From the NCBI GenBank assembly GCA_047602475.1, contig JASGHE010000001.1:394944-458943 (forward strand): a stretch of DNA of 64,000 bases, written 5' to 3'. Position numbers and translations under genes: made by a program. The DNA comes from JAEUIE01 sp047602475 (GTDB taxonomy: Bacteria; Planctomycetota; Planctomycetia; Gemmatales; HRBIN36). The notes under the pieces are model-generated. The model searched no databases, had not been told where the DNA came from, and saw nothing but the letters and a program-made list of their open reading frames with translations. Shown piece by piece: positions 1 through 10,245 of the stretch. Each line of letters opens with the position of its first letter. Position 1 is the stretch's first letter.

Positions 1-684
1 AAGGCTGAGCAAGGCTCGCAACAAACCCAGGGCGAAGTGCAGGAACTGGAACTGGAGTCGCTGCTTCGTGCCAGGTTCCCCCACGATAAGATTGAACCGG
101 TACCCAAAGGCGAATATGGCGGCGACATACTGCATCGGGTATTCAACTCGCAGTCGCAATGCTCCGGCACCATCATCTGGGAGTTCAAACGCACTAAGAA
201 CTGGAGCGACGGCTGGCTGGCAAAATTGCGTGATGATCAGCGGGTAGCCAAGGCCGATGTGGCTGTCATTGTCTCACAGGCGCTGCCGAAGGATGTCGAA
301 ACCTTCGATCAGATGGAAGGCGTCTGGATCACCAGCCCAAGTACCATGATTCCCGTCACCCTGGCACTGCGCCATTCTCTGATTGAACTCTCGATGGCCC
401 GGCAGGCCGGCGAAGGTTTGCAGACTAAGATGGGGATGGTGTATCAGTATCTGACGGGCACGCACTTCCGCCAGCGCATGCAAGCGATTGTCGATGCGTT
501 CACCGACATGCAGGAAGATCTCAGCAAGGAAAAGAAGGCCATCACCAAACTGTGGGCCAAGCGTGAAAAACAGATCGAACAAGTACTCGAAGCAACCTCA
601 GGTGTCAGTGGCGACCTACAGGCCATTGCCGGCAAAAACGTGATGGAAATTGAAGGTCAGGACTTGAAGGCTCTTGAAGAATAG
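1..684 (+). CDS. DUF2130 domain protein, C-terminal part (gene starts before the window)
   Basis: The reading frame is open from the first base, so the start lies upstream. About 227 residues are visible. They match my recollection of the DUF2130 family: an acidic/glutamine-rich coiled coil leads into a compact nuclease-like core. That core shows 'GGDILHRVF', 'IIWEFKRTKNWSDGWLAKL' and 'ADVAVIVS', followed by a helical C-terminal tail with 'TGTHFRQRM'. The pattern of acidic residue followed by E-x-K resembles a restriction-endonuclease-like fold. That assignment is inference, and the family has no established function. A hairpin follows the stop, and the next gene converges from the other strand. 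The family call is fairly secure; the biochemical role is unknown. Confidence 0.75.
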   Translation, partial: KAEQGSQQTQGEVQELELESLLRARFPHDKIEPVPKGEYGGDILHRVFNSQSQCSGTIIWEFKRTKNWSDGWLAKLRDDQRVAKADVAVIVSQALPKDVETFDQMEGVWITSPSTMIPVTLALRHSLIELSMARQAGEGLQTKMGMVYQYLTGTHFRQRMQAIVDAFTDMQEDLSKEKKAITKLWAKREKQIEQVLEATSGVSGDLQAIAGKNVMEIEGQDLKALEE

Positions 685-686
685 CT

Positions 687-721
687 GCTGCCTCCGTTGC
701 TTCACAGCAAACGGGGGCAGC
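687..721. terminator. Hairpin between convergent genes
   Basis: GCTGCC at 687-692 pairs with GGCAGC at 716-721, and the pairing continues inward through TCCGTTGC against GCAAACGG. It lies directly after the DUF2130 stop and just before the 3' end of the protease gene on the other strand. It is a plausible shared terminator without a long T tract. Confidence 0.45.
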
Positions 722-733
722 ATTCTGAGAGTC

Positions 734-2978
734 CTAACCTGGCCGCTGCAACCGTAGTTGCATCAAGCCATCAAGACCGATGGTTCCACCCAGTGCGTTT
801 GCACCGGTAGTGCTTTTGCGAAGATCGCAGCGCAACATCATATCGAGCAATTGCCTGCTATTGCCATCGATCAGCGCCAGGCCAGAGAATTTGCCATACT
901 TGGCATTGGGGTTGTCATTCCCGGCAAGGGTGCCTTGAAGGCGAATGACGCCGATCAGCCTTGTACCTTCCTGAAAGCTGCCAAGATATTCGCATGATAG
1001 ATTCGCCTGTTGCTCCCCATCGGCACCGAACAGATAATCGAGCATAACAGTGCGTTGGGGCACTTTCCAATTGGTGCCAACAGTTATCTTTGTCTTGGGG
1101 ACGTCCAACTGCGCCAGATCATGCCAGTGGTTCAAGCTGTTCTTGAGGAGAGAAGTCAACTTCATGGAGGGCTGTGACGTTTCATCTTCGGGAATGCGAT
1201 CAGCCCATAGTCTCTGTAGCGTTTTATGAGGCATGGGACGATCATCGGCGCGAGCACCTGCGGCAGATCCTTGATCGCTTGAGTTCCTCCTGACGACAGA
1301 GCCTCATAGTCCAATCGGGCGGTAAGGGAACCGCGGACGCTGTGCATCGAATATTGATAGCGTTGCGTCAGCTTCAGTTCTCCCAAAGAAGCACGCCGGC
1401 AACGGAAGCGGGCAGTTCTTTATCGTCCAGCACTTTGCCGGGAGTATAGGAGAGCGGTTCAAGCCAGTTGATCTTACCTTCACCCATAGTGAGTTGAGGC
1501 TGAAGCCAGTAGACTTTACCATCCTGTAGCGCAGGCAGCACCAGCGATCCGGAATAGATATTGCGGTTCTCACCGGCCTTAAGTTCTGGAGAGTCGTCCG
1601 AGGCTGTCGGATTCTCGGGAGGTTTTTTCTCGTCGCCGGTGACGACTTTCACCTTCGGGGCGGCAGAACGGCTGCTGAATTCCGAAAGTCGAAAGACGAG
1701 TGGAAGATGGAGCGTATCGCCTTTGCGAACCGGGGGATACAGTTCAAGTCGATCCGGACGGCCATAGTAGAGTGCTGAAGCCTCGTCGGCAGGCACGCCA
1801 AACGAGATGCCCGTGTTGGTGATAGAACCATCGCCGCCTCGCCCCGTGAAAATGCTGACGGCGATACCGATCACCCGACCACTGGCATCGACAATGGGTC
1901 CACCGGAGTTGCCTGGATTGAGCGCCGCGCCGCCAAACTGCACCAGCTTGATGCGTCCATCTTCAAATCGATGGCTGGTGACCTTGAGCGGCGTCACCGT
2001 CACTTCTTTTCCGGCACTGTTGCCATACGGAAAGCCCAATGAGAAGACCGTTTGCGTTTCACGAGTGGTGAGCGAGGAGGCCAGTTGCATCCCCTCCGGA
2101 TAATCCTCCATGTATTCCTTCGATATTCGCAACAGAGCAAGATCATGTTTGCGATCGACTTTGACGATATCGACCACTTTGAAGTCTTTCTGGTTCTTGG
2201 CCCCATGATTCAAAAAGACACGAACACTTTTCGGTTTAGGCTTCGACTCATCAATCATGTCGATAACGTGAGCATTCGTGACGACGAGATTCTTTTCAAA
2301 GGCAAAGAACCCTGATCCGCTTCCACCACCGCCGCCATCACGTTCGGTTTCGATGTAGACCGTATTTTGTTTCACACGCTTAAGCAAATCGGCACCGAGG
2401 GATTCGTTCCCGTCTTTGACAGAGTTCTTCTCCAGGCCCGGCAGATTGCTTACAGGCACAAAAGATTGATACAGGTCGCTCTGCGTAAGAGCCTTGTCAG
2501 CTATCTCGAACTTTTCTGAACCTGTCGCTTCAGCAGGCTCAGACTCATCCTCTCGTTCCGTAGTATTTTGCCGCCGCTCGGGAATCGACCGGTATCCTTG
2601 TGATGCAGCTTGTTTCTTGTCGTCTGTCAGCGCCCACCAGAGTACTCCGCCAATGCACACGCACGTCAGCAGGAGAATACCAACCATGATGCCGATTTTC
2701 TTCCCCGTGCTGGCCGGCGCTTTCTTTTTGGAGCGCTGCCCGCTTTTGCCCCTGGATCGCCTGGGTTGATCATCATCGTCATCATCCCTTGCTGCACGAG
2801 CAGGCGATTTCACTGTCGGAACAGTCATAACCACAGGTGCCGCAGCGGATTTGACCGTGAGTGAAATCAGTGTCTTGCAAAAGGGACAGGAGATCGTCGC
2901 TGGACCAGTCAACTCTGGAAGAGTGAATTGATTGCGACAAGTCGGGCAGGCAGCTAAACGAGACATAGGCATGGTCAC
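734..2978 (-). CDS. Zinc-ribbon, membrane-anchored trypsin-like serine protease (two frame breaks near the 3' end)
   Basis: The N-terminus has a two-CxxC zinc ribbon (C11, C14, C31, C34), then an acidic/basic linker and one membrane helix at about residues 94-117. A trypsin-like (S1C/HtrA-type) domain follows, with H237 in 'VTNAHVID', D279 in 'KHDLALLRI' and S358 in 'GNSGGP'. No PDZ domain is evident. The first frame stops at 1374, but two further frames carry sensible protein down to 734. One extra G in the GGG near 1378 and one extra C in the CCC near 1235 would join all three frames into 748 codons. I therefore read it as a single gene with two single-base deletions. The roughly 350-residue C-terminal region is unassigned. 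The protein probably acts in the envelope. The start is GTG at 2978 or ATG at 2972. Confidence 0.7.
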
Positions 2979-3198
2979 TCAAATTGTTACTCAAATGCAG
3001 GGCTAAGGCGTTTGGAAGCCTTTTCTGCATTCACAGCATCATTGACTCTACCAATCTTCTGGGCCATTTCCAACTTTACTTCTGAAGATAATTCGTGCTT
3101 CCCTCTTTTTGGCTGTCTGAGAACATTGTTGGTGTTGATTGGTTTTTATGCAAGAATGGGCTTGTCTCTTCATTTGCCCGGTATCAGGTATCATTTTC

Positions 3199-5628
3199 AT
3201 GAAGCTAATCGCGTCTATGATGGTGTGGACCAGTTGTCTGGTGCTGGTATCCTCCGGTCAGCCCGTCGCTGATCGTGAGATACCGAAATCGGCTGATCCC
3301 CGGCTCGAAGTCGTGCTCTTCGCCCAAGAGCCTCAGATTGTACATCCCGTGGCCATCGCCTTTGATAAGCAGGGAAGGTTGCTCGTTGTCGAAAGTCACA
3401 CCCACTTTCGCCCCGCCAACTATGCCGGCCCTGTTCATGATCGCGTCCGGATAATGGAAGACACTGATGGCGATGGCCGGGCTGACCGCATCACCACTTT
3501 CTTTGAAGGTACGGACAAGACGATGGACATCGCTGTCCATCCTGATGGCTCCGTGTACCTGGCCACCCGCAACGAGATCCTCCGGCTTCGGGACACCAAG
3601 GGTACTGGTGTAGCAGACCAGAAGGAACGCATCGTCTTCCTGGAGACCAAAGGAGACTACCCCCACAATGGCCTCTCGGGACTGACGTTCGACGCAGCGG
3701 GCAACCTCATGTTCGGACTCGGTGAGAACCTGGGGGAAGGATACAAGCTCATCGGCAGCGATGGCACCACTCTGAAAGGCGGCGGCGAAGGAGGCAACAT
3801 CTATTGGTGCAAGTCGGATGGAAAGAATCTCCGTCGCTACGCCACCGGCTTCTGGAACCCGTTTGGTATCAATGTCGATTCGCTGGGACGCATCATTGCT
3901 GTTGATAACGATCCTGATTCCATGCCGCCCTGCCGGATGGTGCATGTCGTCGATGGGGGCGATTATGGCTACCAGTTCCGGTATGGCCGCAGTGGTAGGC
4001 ATCCGTTTCAGGCCTGGAATGGTCAACTGCCCGGAACGCTGCCCATGATATCGGGTACTGGTGAGGCTCCGTGCGAAGTGCTCCGCTACGAATCGAACGG
4101 ACTACCCTCCGAATACTTCGGCCAGTACTTCGTCACAGCCTGGGCTGATCATCGACTGGAACGGTATGAGTTGAAGCCCAAAGGGGTTTCGTTCACCGCT
4201 GAGCAGAAGATACTCATCCAGGGCGGGAAGAACTTCAGACCGACCGGATTGGCGATTGCTCCAGATGGTTCGCTATTCATTGCGGACTGGGTGCTCCCCG
4301 ATTACACGCTCCATAATAAGGGGGCCATCTGGCATGTGCGGGCAAAGCAGCCTTTCCAGTTCAAGCGTGAATCGCTCGAAGAGCTGCGGGCCAGAGACAA
4401 GAAAGTGAACCAAGCCTGGCCTTCTGCGAATCTGGCAGCAATCAAGGCGTTGACCAAAATCGCTGATGTTCCGAAGCTTCTTGCTTTAGCGGTAGACGCC
4501 GACCCGTTCATCCAAAATGCAGCCCGTCAGCAACTGGCACACTCTCCCGAGCTTCTTGAAAGCATTAAGCTGGAGGGGCTAAAACCGGCTGAACGCATCG
4601 CTGTTCTTCTCTCGCAAATTGCCAACGGAGATGCCAAATACCAGGAATGGCTGCCACGTTATTTGAAAGACGATGACGAAGAAGTTCGCTTCCTGGCTGC
4701 CAAGTGGGTGTCCGATCAGGCACTTCGTCGATTTCGACCAGAAATCGAAACAGCCATGAATGATCCGAAACTCAGCGTTCGAATGATGATGGCTTACGCC
4801 ACCGCCCTAGCCCGCATCAAAGGAGAAGCAGTCAGCGATGCCAGCCTGGCTGATCGTTTTTCGGACAGGCTCAACGAAGCGGGCTTGGATGAAGCCATGA
4901 AGCTGCAATTGTTGCGTCTCATACCTCCATCGAATAAGAAGCTCACAATCAAGCTTCTCCAGAAGCTGCTGCAATCGAACAATGAGCCGCTACGTCAGGG
5001 TGTGGTGCTGACACTTTGTCTACATCCTCAGTCGGAAAGAAAGGCAGTGCTCAAGAGCATCGCAGCTGATGAGAAGAACTCTTCTGATCTGCGAGCCTTA
5101 GCCCAGTTGGGTTTGCTCGATCAGCCAACCACCGTGATGGAGACAACGGACTCGAAGGCACGTCCTCCCGTTGGTCAGCGAACAGAATGGCTGACTCGAT
5201 TTGGTTCCAACGGCAACATCGAAGCAGGCCGACGCCTCTTCTATCATCCACAAAAGGCTGGCTGCTTCCGCTGTCATCAGGTCGATGGCCGAGGCAGCGA
5301 AATAGGCCCTGACCTTTCAACCATTGGTCGTACCGAGCCACAGCGAATACTCGAATCGCTGTTACAGCCTAGTGCCACAGTCGCCCCCGCCTACCAGGCT
5401 TGGACTCTTGCCATGCATGATGGCCGAGTCCTGAATGGCATCCTCGTCAGGACTTATCTGGATGAGTACACCTATCTCGATACTCAGGGCAAGCCGTTCA
5501 CGGTCAAGACCCATGACATTGCCGAAACGAAAGCCTCGACGACTTCGATCATGCCTGAAGGCTTGCTGAAACAACTCACCGATCAGGAAGTGCGTGACCT
5601 CCTGGCGTTCCTCTTCTCTCGAAAGTGA
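3199..5628 (+). CDS. PVC-type membrane-bound dehydrogenase domain / cytochrome c protein
   Basis: Secreted haem protein of about 809 residues. I chose ATG 3199 over upstream in-frame starts because it gives a clean signal peptide ('MKLIASMMVWTSCLVLVSSG'). Residues of about 30-420 form the beta-propeller typical of the planctomycete membrane-bound dehydrogenase domain, with repeated 'DxDGDGRAD' and 'PDGS' turns. A helical HEAT-like region follows. The C-terminal cytochrome c domain has one haem motif, CFRCH (C at about residue 689), and a likely distal methionine in 'SIMPEG'. The family is massively expanded in planctomycetes and is thought to oxidise sugars or derivatives in the periplasm; the substrate is unknown. 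It overlaps the next oxidoreductase gene by four bases, so the two are translationally coupled. Confidence 0.9.
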   Translation: MKLIASMMVWTSCLVLVSSGQPVADREIPKSADPRLEVVLFAQEPQIVHPVAIAFDKQGRLLVVESHTHFRPANYAGPVHDRVRIMEDTDGDGRADRITTFFEGTDKTMDIAVHPDGSVYLATRNEILRLRDTKGTGVADQKERIVFLETKGDYPHNGLSGLTFDAAGNLMFGLGENLGEGYKLIGSDGTTLKGGGEGGNIYWCKSDGKNLRRYATGFWNPFGINVDSLGRIIAVDNDPDSMPPCRMVHVVDGGDYGYQFRYGRSGRHPFQAWNGQLPGTLPMISGTGEAPCEVLRYESNGLPSEYFGQYFVTAWADHRLERYELKPKGVSFTAEQKILIQGGKNFRPTGLAIAPDGSLFIADWVLPDYTLHNKGAIWHVRAKQPFQFKRESLEELRARDKKVNQAWPSANLAAIKALTKIADVPKLLALAVDADPFIQNAARQQLAHSPELLESIKLEGLKPAERIAVLLSQIANGDAKYQEWLPRYLKDDDEEVRFLAAKWVSDQALRRFRPEIETAMNDPKLSVRMMMAYATALARIKGEAVSDASLADRFSDRLNEAGLDEAMKLQLLRLIPPSNKKLTIKLLQKLLQSNNEPLRQGVVLTLCLHPQSERKAVLKSIAADEKNSSDLRALAQLGLLDQPTTVMETTDSKARPPVGQRTEWLTRFGSNGNIEAGRRLFYHPQKAGCFRCHQVDGRGSEIGPDLSTIGRTEPQRILESLLQPSATVAPAYQAWTLAMHDGRVLNGILVRTYLDEYTYLDTQGKPFTVKTHDIAETKASTTSIMPEGLLKQLTDQEVRDLLAFLFSRK

Positions 5629-6920
5629 ACCAGCTCATGACACAGCTTCATCGTCGTGCTTTCCTCAGCAAGACTGTTTTCACTTGCGCCGGCAGCTATA
5701 CCCTGCTCTCTACCAGTCTGGCCAAGACTGTCGGCCCCAATGATCGCATCAACCTCGGCTTCATTGGTGTCGGCATCATGGGCCGGGGTCACCTTGGTGG
5801 CTTCCTGGGCCAGAATGATGTCCAGGTCGTCGCTGTGTGCGATGTTGTCAAGGAACGCCGGGACAGTGCGGTGAACATGACGAACAGCCGCTACGCCAAG
5901 GCAAAGGACAGGGAATCATACAAGGGCTGTGCAGAGTACGCCGACTTCCGTGAACTGCTCAAACGCAAGGACATTGACGCGGTCGTCATCGCCACACCCG
6001 ATCATTGGCATACGCTGCCTTGCGTCCTGGCTACCCGGGCAGGCAAGGACATCTATTGCGAGAAACCGTTGACCCGTACCATCGGTGAGGGACGACGTAT
6101 TGTTGATGAAGTAGCTAAAGCCAAGATCATCTTTCAAACGGGCAGTCAGCAGCGCAGCGAGTTTGGTCATCGCTTCCGCAAGGCAGTGGTGATGATCCGC
6201 CAGGGGCTCATCGGTGATATCAAGACAATCCGCATCGGTGTCGGTGCTCCGGCGATACCATGCGATCTACCCGGCCAGCCGATCCCTGATGGCACAGACT
6301 GGAAGATGTGGGTCGGGCCGGCGGCGATGCGCGAGTACAACGAAATCCTTTGCCCCAAGGGAGTGCATAACCATTTCCCCCTCTGGCGTAACTATCGGGA
6401 ATACGCCGGCGGTGGACTAGCTGACATGGGCGCTCATCACTTTGACATCGCTCAATGGGCGCTCGGTATGGATAACTCTGGTCCGGTGTTGATCGAACCG
6501 CCAGCCGGCAAGGAGGCAACCGGTTTGCGATACACCTACGCCAACGGGACACAGATGATCCACGGTGGACCCAGTGGCTGTACTTTTGAGGGTACCAAGG
6601 GAACCATCTACGTTGACCGTGATAAGTTCGAGATCACCCCCAACGAGCTGACCAAGATCGAACTCAAGGATGATCGTGAGACTGTCTACTACTCAACGAA
6701 TCATCACCGCAACTGGATTGAGTGCATCAAGAGCCGCAAGCAGACCATCTGCCCGGCTGAAGTGGGGCATCGTTCCGCATCGATTTGTCATTTGGGTAAC
6801 CTAGGCTATCAGCTCAGAACGACTCTCAAATGGAATCCCAAGGCAGAAAGTTTCGAGAGGAACGATGAGGCAAATAAGCTAGTTAACCCACCTTATCGTG
6901 AGGAATGGCGGGTAGCATAG
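5625..6920 (+). CDS. Gfo/Idh/MocA family oxidoreductase with Tat-like signal
   Basis: NAD(P)-dependent oxidoreductase of 431 residues. The N-terminal 'HRRAFLSKT' followed by a hydrophobic stretch looks like a twin-arginine export signal. The Rossmann fold shows 'GFIGVGIMGRGHLG', and the catalytic-region signature 'CEKPLTR' is present. The C-terminal half has the planctomycete-type 'GGGLADMGAHHFDIAQWALG' block. GTG 5625 overlaps the preceding TGA (GTGA); ATG 5637 is the alternative start. Pairing with an upstream secreted dehydrogenase/cytochrome is a common planctomycete arrangement and suggests periplasmic sugar or inositol-type oxidation. The actual substrate cannot be read from sequence. 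Confidence 0.9.
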   Translation: MNQLMTQLHRRAFLSKTVFTCAGSYTLLSTSLAKTVGPNDRINLGFIGVGIMGRGHLGGFLGQNDVQVVAVCDVVKERRDSAVNMTNSRYAKAKDRESYKGCAEYADFRELLKRKDIDAVVIATPDHWHTLPCVLATRAGKDIYCEKPLTRTIGEGRRIVDEVAKAKIIFQTGSQQRSEFGHRFRKAVVMIRQGLIGDIKTIRIGVGAPAIPCDLPGQPIPDGTDWKMWVGPAAMREYNEILCPKGVHNHFPLWRNYREYAGGGLADMGAHHFDIAQWALGMDNSGPVLIEPPAGKEATGLRYTYANGTQMIHGGPSGCTFEGTKGTIYVDRDKFEITPNELTKIELKDDRETVYYSTNHHRNWIECIKSRKQTICPAEVGHRSASICHLGNLGYQLRTTLKWNPKAESFERNDEANKLVNPPYREEWRVA

Positions 6921-7018
6921 CGACCGAAAATTGCCCTAGCCGAAATCTCGCATATTTGCCATAGTCACAAACCTACGTCGGCAGGGACGCCCACGTATTC
7001 CTCTGATGGTCTGTACCG

Positions 7019-8096
7019 ATGACGTCAACGACTGAGCCAGTCATCAGAACGCCCTGGTCAAAATGGCTGGTGGGCCTGTCGAGGCTTGGCCTGTGCCTTG
7101 TTGCCTACTTCCTGATCCTCGAGATTGTTCGGGTTACGACCGGGCCGAACTGGCATGTCGTCGTCCCCAACGAATTCTACCGTTCTGCCCAGCTCTCCGA
7201 ATCTGAACTGCAAACAGCGATTGATCGGTATGGCATCAAAACGATCATCAACTTGCGCAACAAGTGTCCTTGGGAAGCCTGGTATCGAGATGAAGCCTGT
7301 GTATCAGAGCAGCGTCATGTCAAGCTCATTGATTTGTACTTCTCTGCTTACCTTCCGCCCGCACCTCAGGAATTAAGGAAGCTCTGGGAAGCCATCGAAA
7401 GCGTCTCCCCGGCCCATTCTCATTCATTGCCGACGCGGTGCAGATCGCACCGGGCTGGCCAGTTCACTGGCTATGGCTTACTACGACGACAAACAGCCTC
7501 TGGACGTATCGCTGCAACAACTCTCTGTTCGTGCCGGTCATCTGGGGTTGGGGCGTGTCGAGGTCATGGGCGAAGTTCTGGACATGTACAAGCAGTGGCT
7601 GACTGACAAGCAGCTCGCCCATGAACGATCGCATCTGAAGAAATGGATATTCGAGGAATACCGCCCTGGTCCTCTGTGGGCCAAGATCGACAAGGTATCG
7701 ATTCCTCAAGAACTCAATTCCGGCCAACCGTCGGTCGTTCGGCTTCGCTTGCAGAATGATAGCCATGAGACGTGGAAGTTTCAGCGTGGCTCGCTGAGCG
7801 GTGTCCATGTTCGTGGCTGGATCGAACCGGAGGGTAATCGTCCGCCGCCCTGGGCTGATCAGAACATTGATCCGCCCAACCGCGTTCGCTTGGCCGGCGG
7901 AATGATGAACGTCGATGTGCCGCCGAACGGAACCATCGAGATCGATGTGCCCGTGCCCGCCATCAAGAAGGCCGGCCGCTATGAACTCTTCCTGGATATC
8001 TGGGACGAACGGCTGCGGAGTTTCGGCGAATCGGTAGGCTCGAAGCCTTTCAAGAAGATCGTGGAGATTCAACGTGCCCCGATTGCCCAGCGTTAG
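7019..8096 (+). CDS. Membrane-anchored dual-specificity/tyrosine phosphatase-like protein (one frame break)
   Basis: The N-terminus has one membrane helix (about residues 16-38) followed by a phosphatase-like fold with 'FYRSAQLSESEL' and 'KTIINLRNK'. The first frame ends at 7606, but the catalytic Cx5R loop 'HCRRGADRTG' is intact in the neighbouring frame at about 7428-7457, and protein continues there to 8096. Removing one C from the CCCC at about 7415 joins the frames into 358 residues. The roughly 150 residues after the catalytic domain resemble a beta-sandwich ('VVRLRLQNDSHETWKF'). The gene overlaps the following flippase-like gene by 23 bases. The substrate may be a phospho-protein or a phosphorylated lipid/sugar, given the downstream genes; that is inference. 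Confidence 0.75.
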
Positions 8097-9099
8097 CGCT
8101 GAACAGTCACGACTGCTGAAGTTCGTGGTGCGAGCGGGGCTTAGTGCCTTGATCGTCGGAGTGCTGGCGTACAAGATCAACTGGGCATCACTGGGGCGAG
8201 TCTTCGAGCAGATGCATGTGGGATTGAGCGTCATTGCCTTTGTGCTGCTCAATGTTGGCCAGTCGTTCAGTAGTTGGCGTTGGAAAACGATCGCTGAACC
8301 GCTCGGCTTCCGAGAGAGCTACAGCCGCTACCGAACCCTCTATTACATCGGCAACTTCTTCAACTTGTTTCTCCCTACCTCGGTTGGTGGCGATGCAGTG
8401 CGGGGATGGATGCTGGCGCGAACGAAAACTCAACGCTGGCCAGCTTTCGGTAGTGTCATCGCTGACCGAGTAGCGGGTGTCACCGCTATGCTGATGATGG
8501 CCTGTGTTGCCACCCTGGCCCCGATGGGTGAATCGCCCTGGTGGGTGCCCGTATTGCCGTGGGGTATCCTGGGGTGTCTCTTTCTGACAATGGCTCTGCT
8601 GCCCAGGCTGGCAGGTTACTCCCAGAAGATACAAGCCCTTGTGGACGCACTCGGCTGGTCGAAAGGCCGTTGGGGAACCTGGTGGACTGCTATTGGTCTG
8701 TCGTTCATCGTGCAGGGGTTGGCTACGCTGCAAGTCATTCTGCTTGGCTTCGCCCTGGACCTGACCGTGCCCTGGTACTCATACCTCGTCGTGGTTCCCT
8801 TGGTAACTCTGCTGACGATGGTGCTGCCAAGCCTTAACGGCATCGGCGTTCGTGAGGGCGGCATGGTCTTACTACTGGCTCCGTTTGGCGTCACTACGGA
8901 ACAGGCCCTCGCTTTGAGCCTGGGGTGGTTCGCCCTCAGCGTCGGCGTCGGCCTGATAGGCGGCGGGTTTTACTTGTTCTCTGACCGGTCGAAAGAACCG
9001 GCTGATACTGATCTCTCTGTCGAAGGGAAGGATTCCCATGAATCTGTCAATCGTCGTACCGATGATGAACGAGAAGGACAACGTCAAGCCGCTGCATGA
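8074..9099 (+). CDS. Lysylphosphatidylglycerol synthase transmembrane (flippase-like, UPF0104) protein
   Basis: Polytopic inner-membrane protein of 341 residues. It has several hydrophobic helices and the family blocks 'NFFNLFLPTSVGGDAVRGW' and 'LPSLNGIGVREGG'. It corresponds to the membrane domain of MprF-type proteins (AglD/UPF0104), which in other bacteria moves or supports transfer of lipid-linked groups. The likely GTG start at 8074 lies inside the end of the phosphatase gene, and its own end overlaps the following glycosyltransferase by 62 bases. Three genes thus form a tight operon for a lipid- or polyprenyl-linked envelope modification. The specific lipid is not identifiable. Confidence 0.88.
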   Translation: MPRLPSVSAEQSRLLKFVVRAGLSALIVGVLAYKINWASLGRVFEQMHVGLSVIAFVLLNVGQSFSSWRWKTIAEPLGFRESYSRYRTLYYIGNFFNLFLPTSVGGDAVRGWMLARTKTQRWPAFGSVIADRVAGVTAMLMMACVATLAPMGESPWWVPVLPWGILGCLFLTMALLPRLAGYSQKIQALVDALGWSKGRWGTWWTAIGLSFIVQGLATLQVILLGFALDLTVPWYSYLVVVPLVTLLTMVLPSLNGIGVREGGMVLLLAPFGVTTEQALALSLGWFALSVGVGLIGGGFYLFSDRSKEPADTDLSVEGKDSHESVNRRTDDEREGQRQAAA

Positions 9100-10026
9100 A
9101 GCGATAACCGCGGCTTTGGACTCGACCGAACATGATTACGAAGTCATCCTCGTGGATGACGGCAGCAGAGATGGCACGTTTGATGTCATCGCTGAGGTCG
9201 CTGCCAAGGACCCACGGTTCAAGGCGATTCAACTGCGTCGCAACTTTGGCCAGACCCCTGCCCTGCGTGCCGGCATCGATGCGGCTCAGGGCGACATCAT
9301 CATCACAATGGATGGTGATTTGCAGAACGATCCATCTGACATTCCCATGATGCTGGACAAGCTCAAGGAAGGGTACGATGTTGTCCTCGGCGAACGTGTC
9401 AATCGTCAGGATAAACTCGTCGTCCGCAAGATTCCCAGTTGGGCCGCCAATTCCCTCATTCGCAAAGTCACCGGCACAAAAGTGCGTGACCTTGGCTGCA
9501 CTCTCCGAGTGATGCGCCGGGAAGCTGCCCTGAACTGCCCCTCTACGGCGAGATGCACCGTTTCATGAGCGTGCTGGCCGAGATCAGCGGGCAGCGTATT
9601 TACCAGATGCCGGTCAAGCATCATGCCCGCCAGTTCGGCGTGACCAAGTACAACCTCAGCCGTACGGTACGGGTGGTTCTCGATCTCATCACGGTACGGT
9701 TCCTACAGAGCTACCTTTCCCGACCAATGCACATCTTCGGTCTCGCCGGCTTGGGTTGCTTTGGGCTGTCGTTCGCATTCCTGATGACCTGCATCGTTCA
9801 GCGATTAGCCTGGGCTGAACGGATGAATCGCAATCCGTTGCTGCTGCTCAGCGTCATGCTCACGGTCGTCGGCGTACAGTTCATCTCGCTCGGCCTGATT
9901 GGCGAGGTGATGTCGAGAACCTACTTCGAGAGCCAGGGCAAGTCGCCGTACACGATTCGCAAGACGATCAATCTGGATAACGATGTGGTGGAAGCGACGC
10001 TGGAGATGGGGAAGAAGGTGGCGTGA
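9038..10026 (+). CDS. Family 2 glycosyltransferase, polyprenyl/dolichyl-phosphate sugar synthase-like (one frame break)
   Basis: The ATG at 9038 has a GGAAGG ribosome site. The GT-A fold shows 'LSIVVPMMNEKDN', 'VILVDDGSRDGT', 'LRRNFGQTPALRAG' and the metal-binding 'MDGDLQND'. The first frame stops at 9568. The expected continuation 'ELPLYGEMHRF' lies in another frame, so one missing base near 9533 breaks the gene. Restored length is 329 residues, which fits DPM1/ArnC-type enzymes. Two C-terminal membrane helices (about residues 230-290) anchor it. Such enzymes load a sugar onto a polyprenyl phosphate carrier, which suits the flippase-like gene upstream. Confidence 0.82.
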
Positions 10027-10028
10027 GT

Positions 10029-10155
10029 AGCTGTCAGCTTTCAGCCGTCAGCTATCAGCTACAAACGATCAGTCTTGCCAATCAACAGGACAGATAGTCG
10101 TTATCCAAGAACAAATATATGGCCTGGAAGCTGCTGATAGCTGACAGCTATTAGA
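10029..10155. repeat. CAGCTATCAGC-type low-complexity inverted repeat
   Basis: Reiterated GTCAGCTTTCAGCCGTCAGC-like words at 10029-10062 face GCTGCTGATAGCTGACAGC at 10130-10148 in inverted orientation. The repeat lies directly after the glycosyltransferase stop and upstream of a perfect hairpin. It is one of several short CAG/CTAG-rich intergenic repeats in this window. Confidence 0.55.
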
Positions 10156-10158
10156 ACA

Positions 10159-10184
10159 GCCCCCGGATGCAAGCATCCGGGGGC
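10159..10184 (+). terminator. Perfect 12-bp stem hairpin
   Basis: GCCCCCGGATGC at 10159-10170 and its exact complement at 10173-10184 flank an AA loop. It is a very stable hairpin ending the phosphatase/flippase/glycosyltransferase operon. No long T tract follows, so it may act as an mRNA 3' stabiliser as well as a terminator. Confidence 0.55.
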
Positions 10185-10245
10185 CGGTCTATTTGACGAA
10201 CATGGCACTTTGGTAGATGCCACAACTCGTCCAGGAGATATGACG

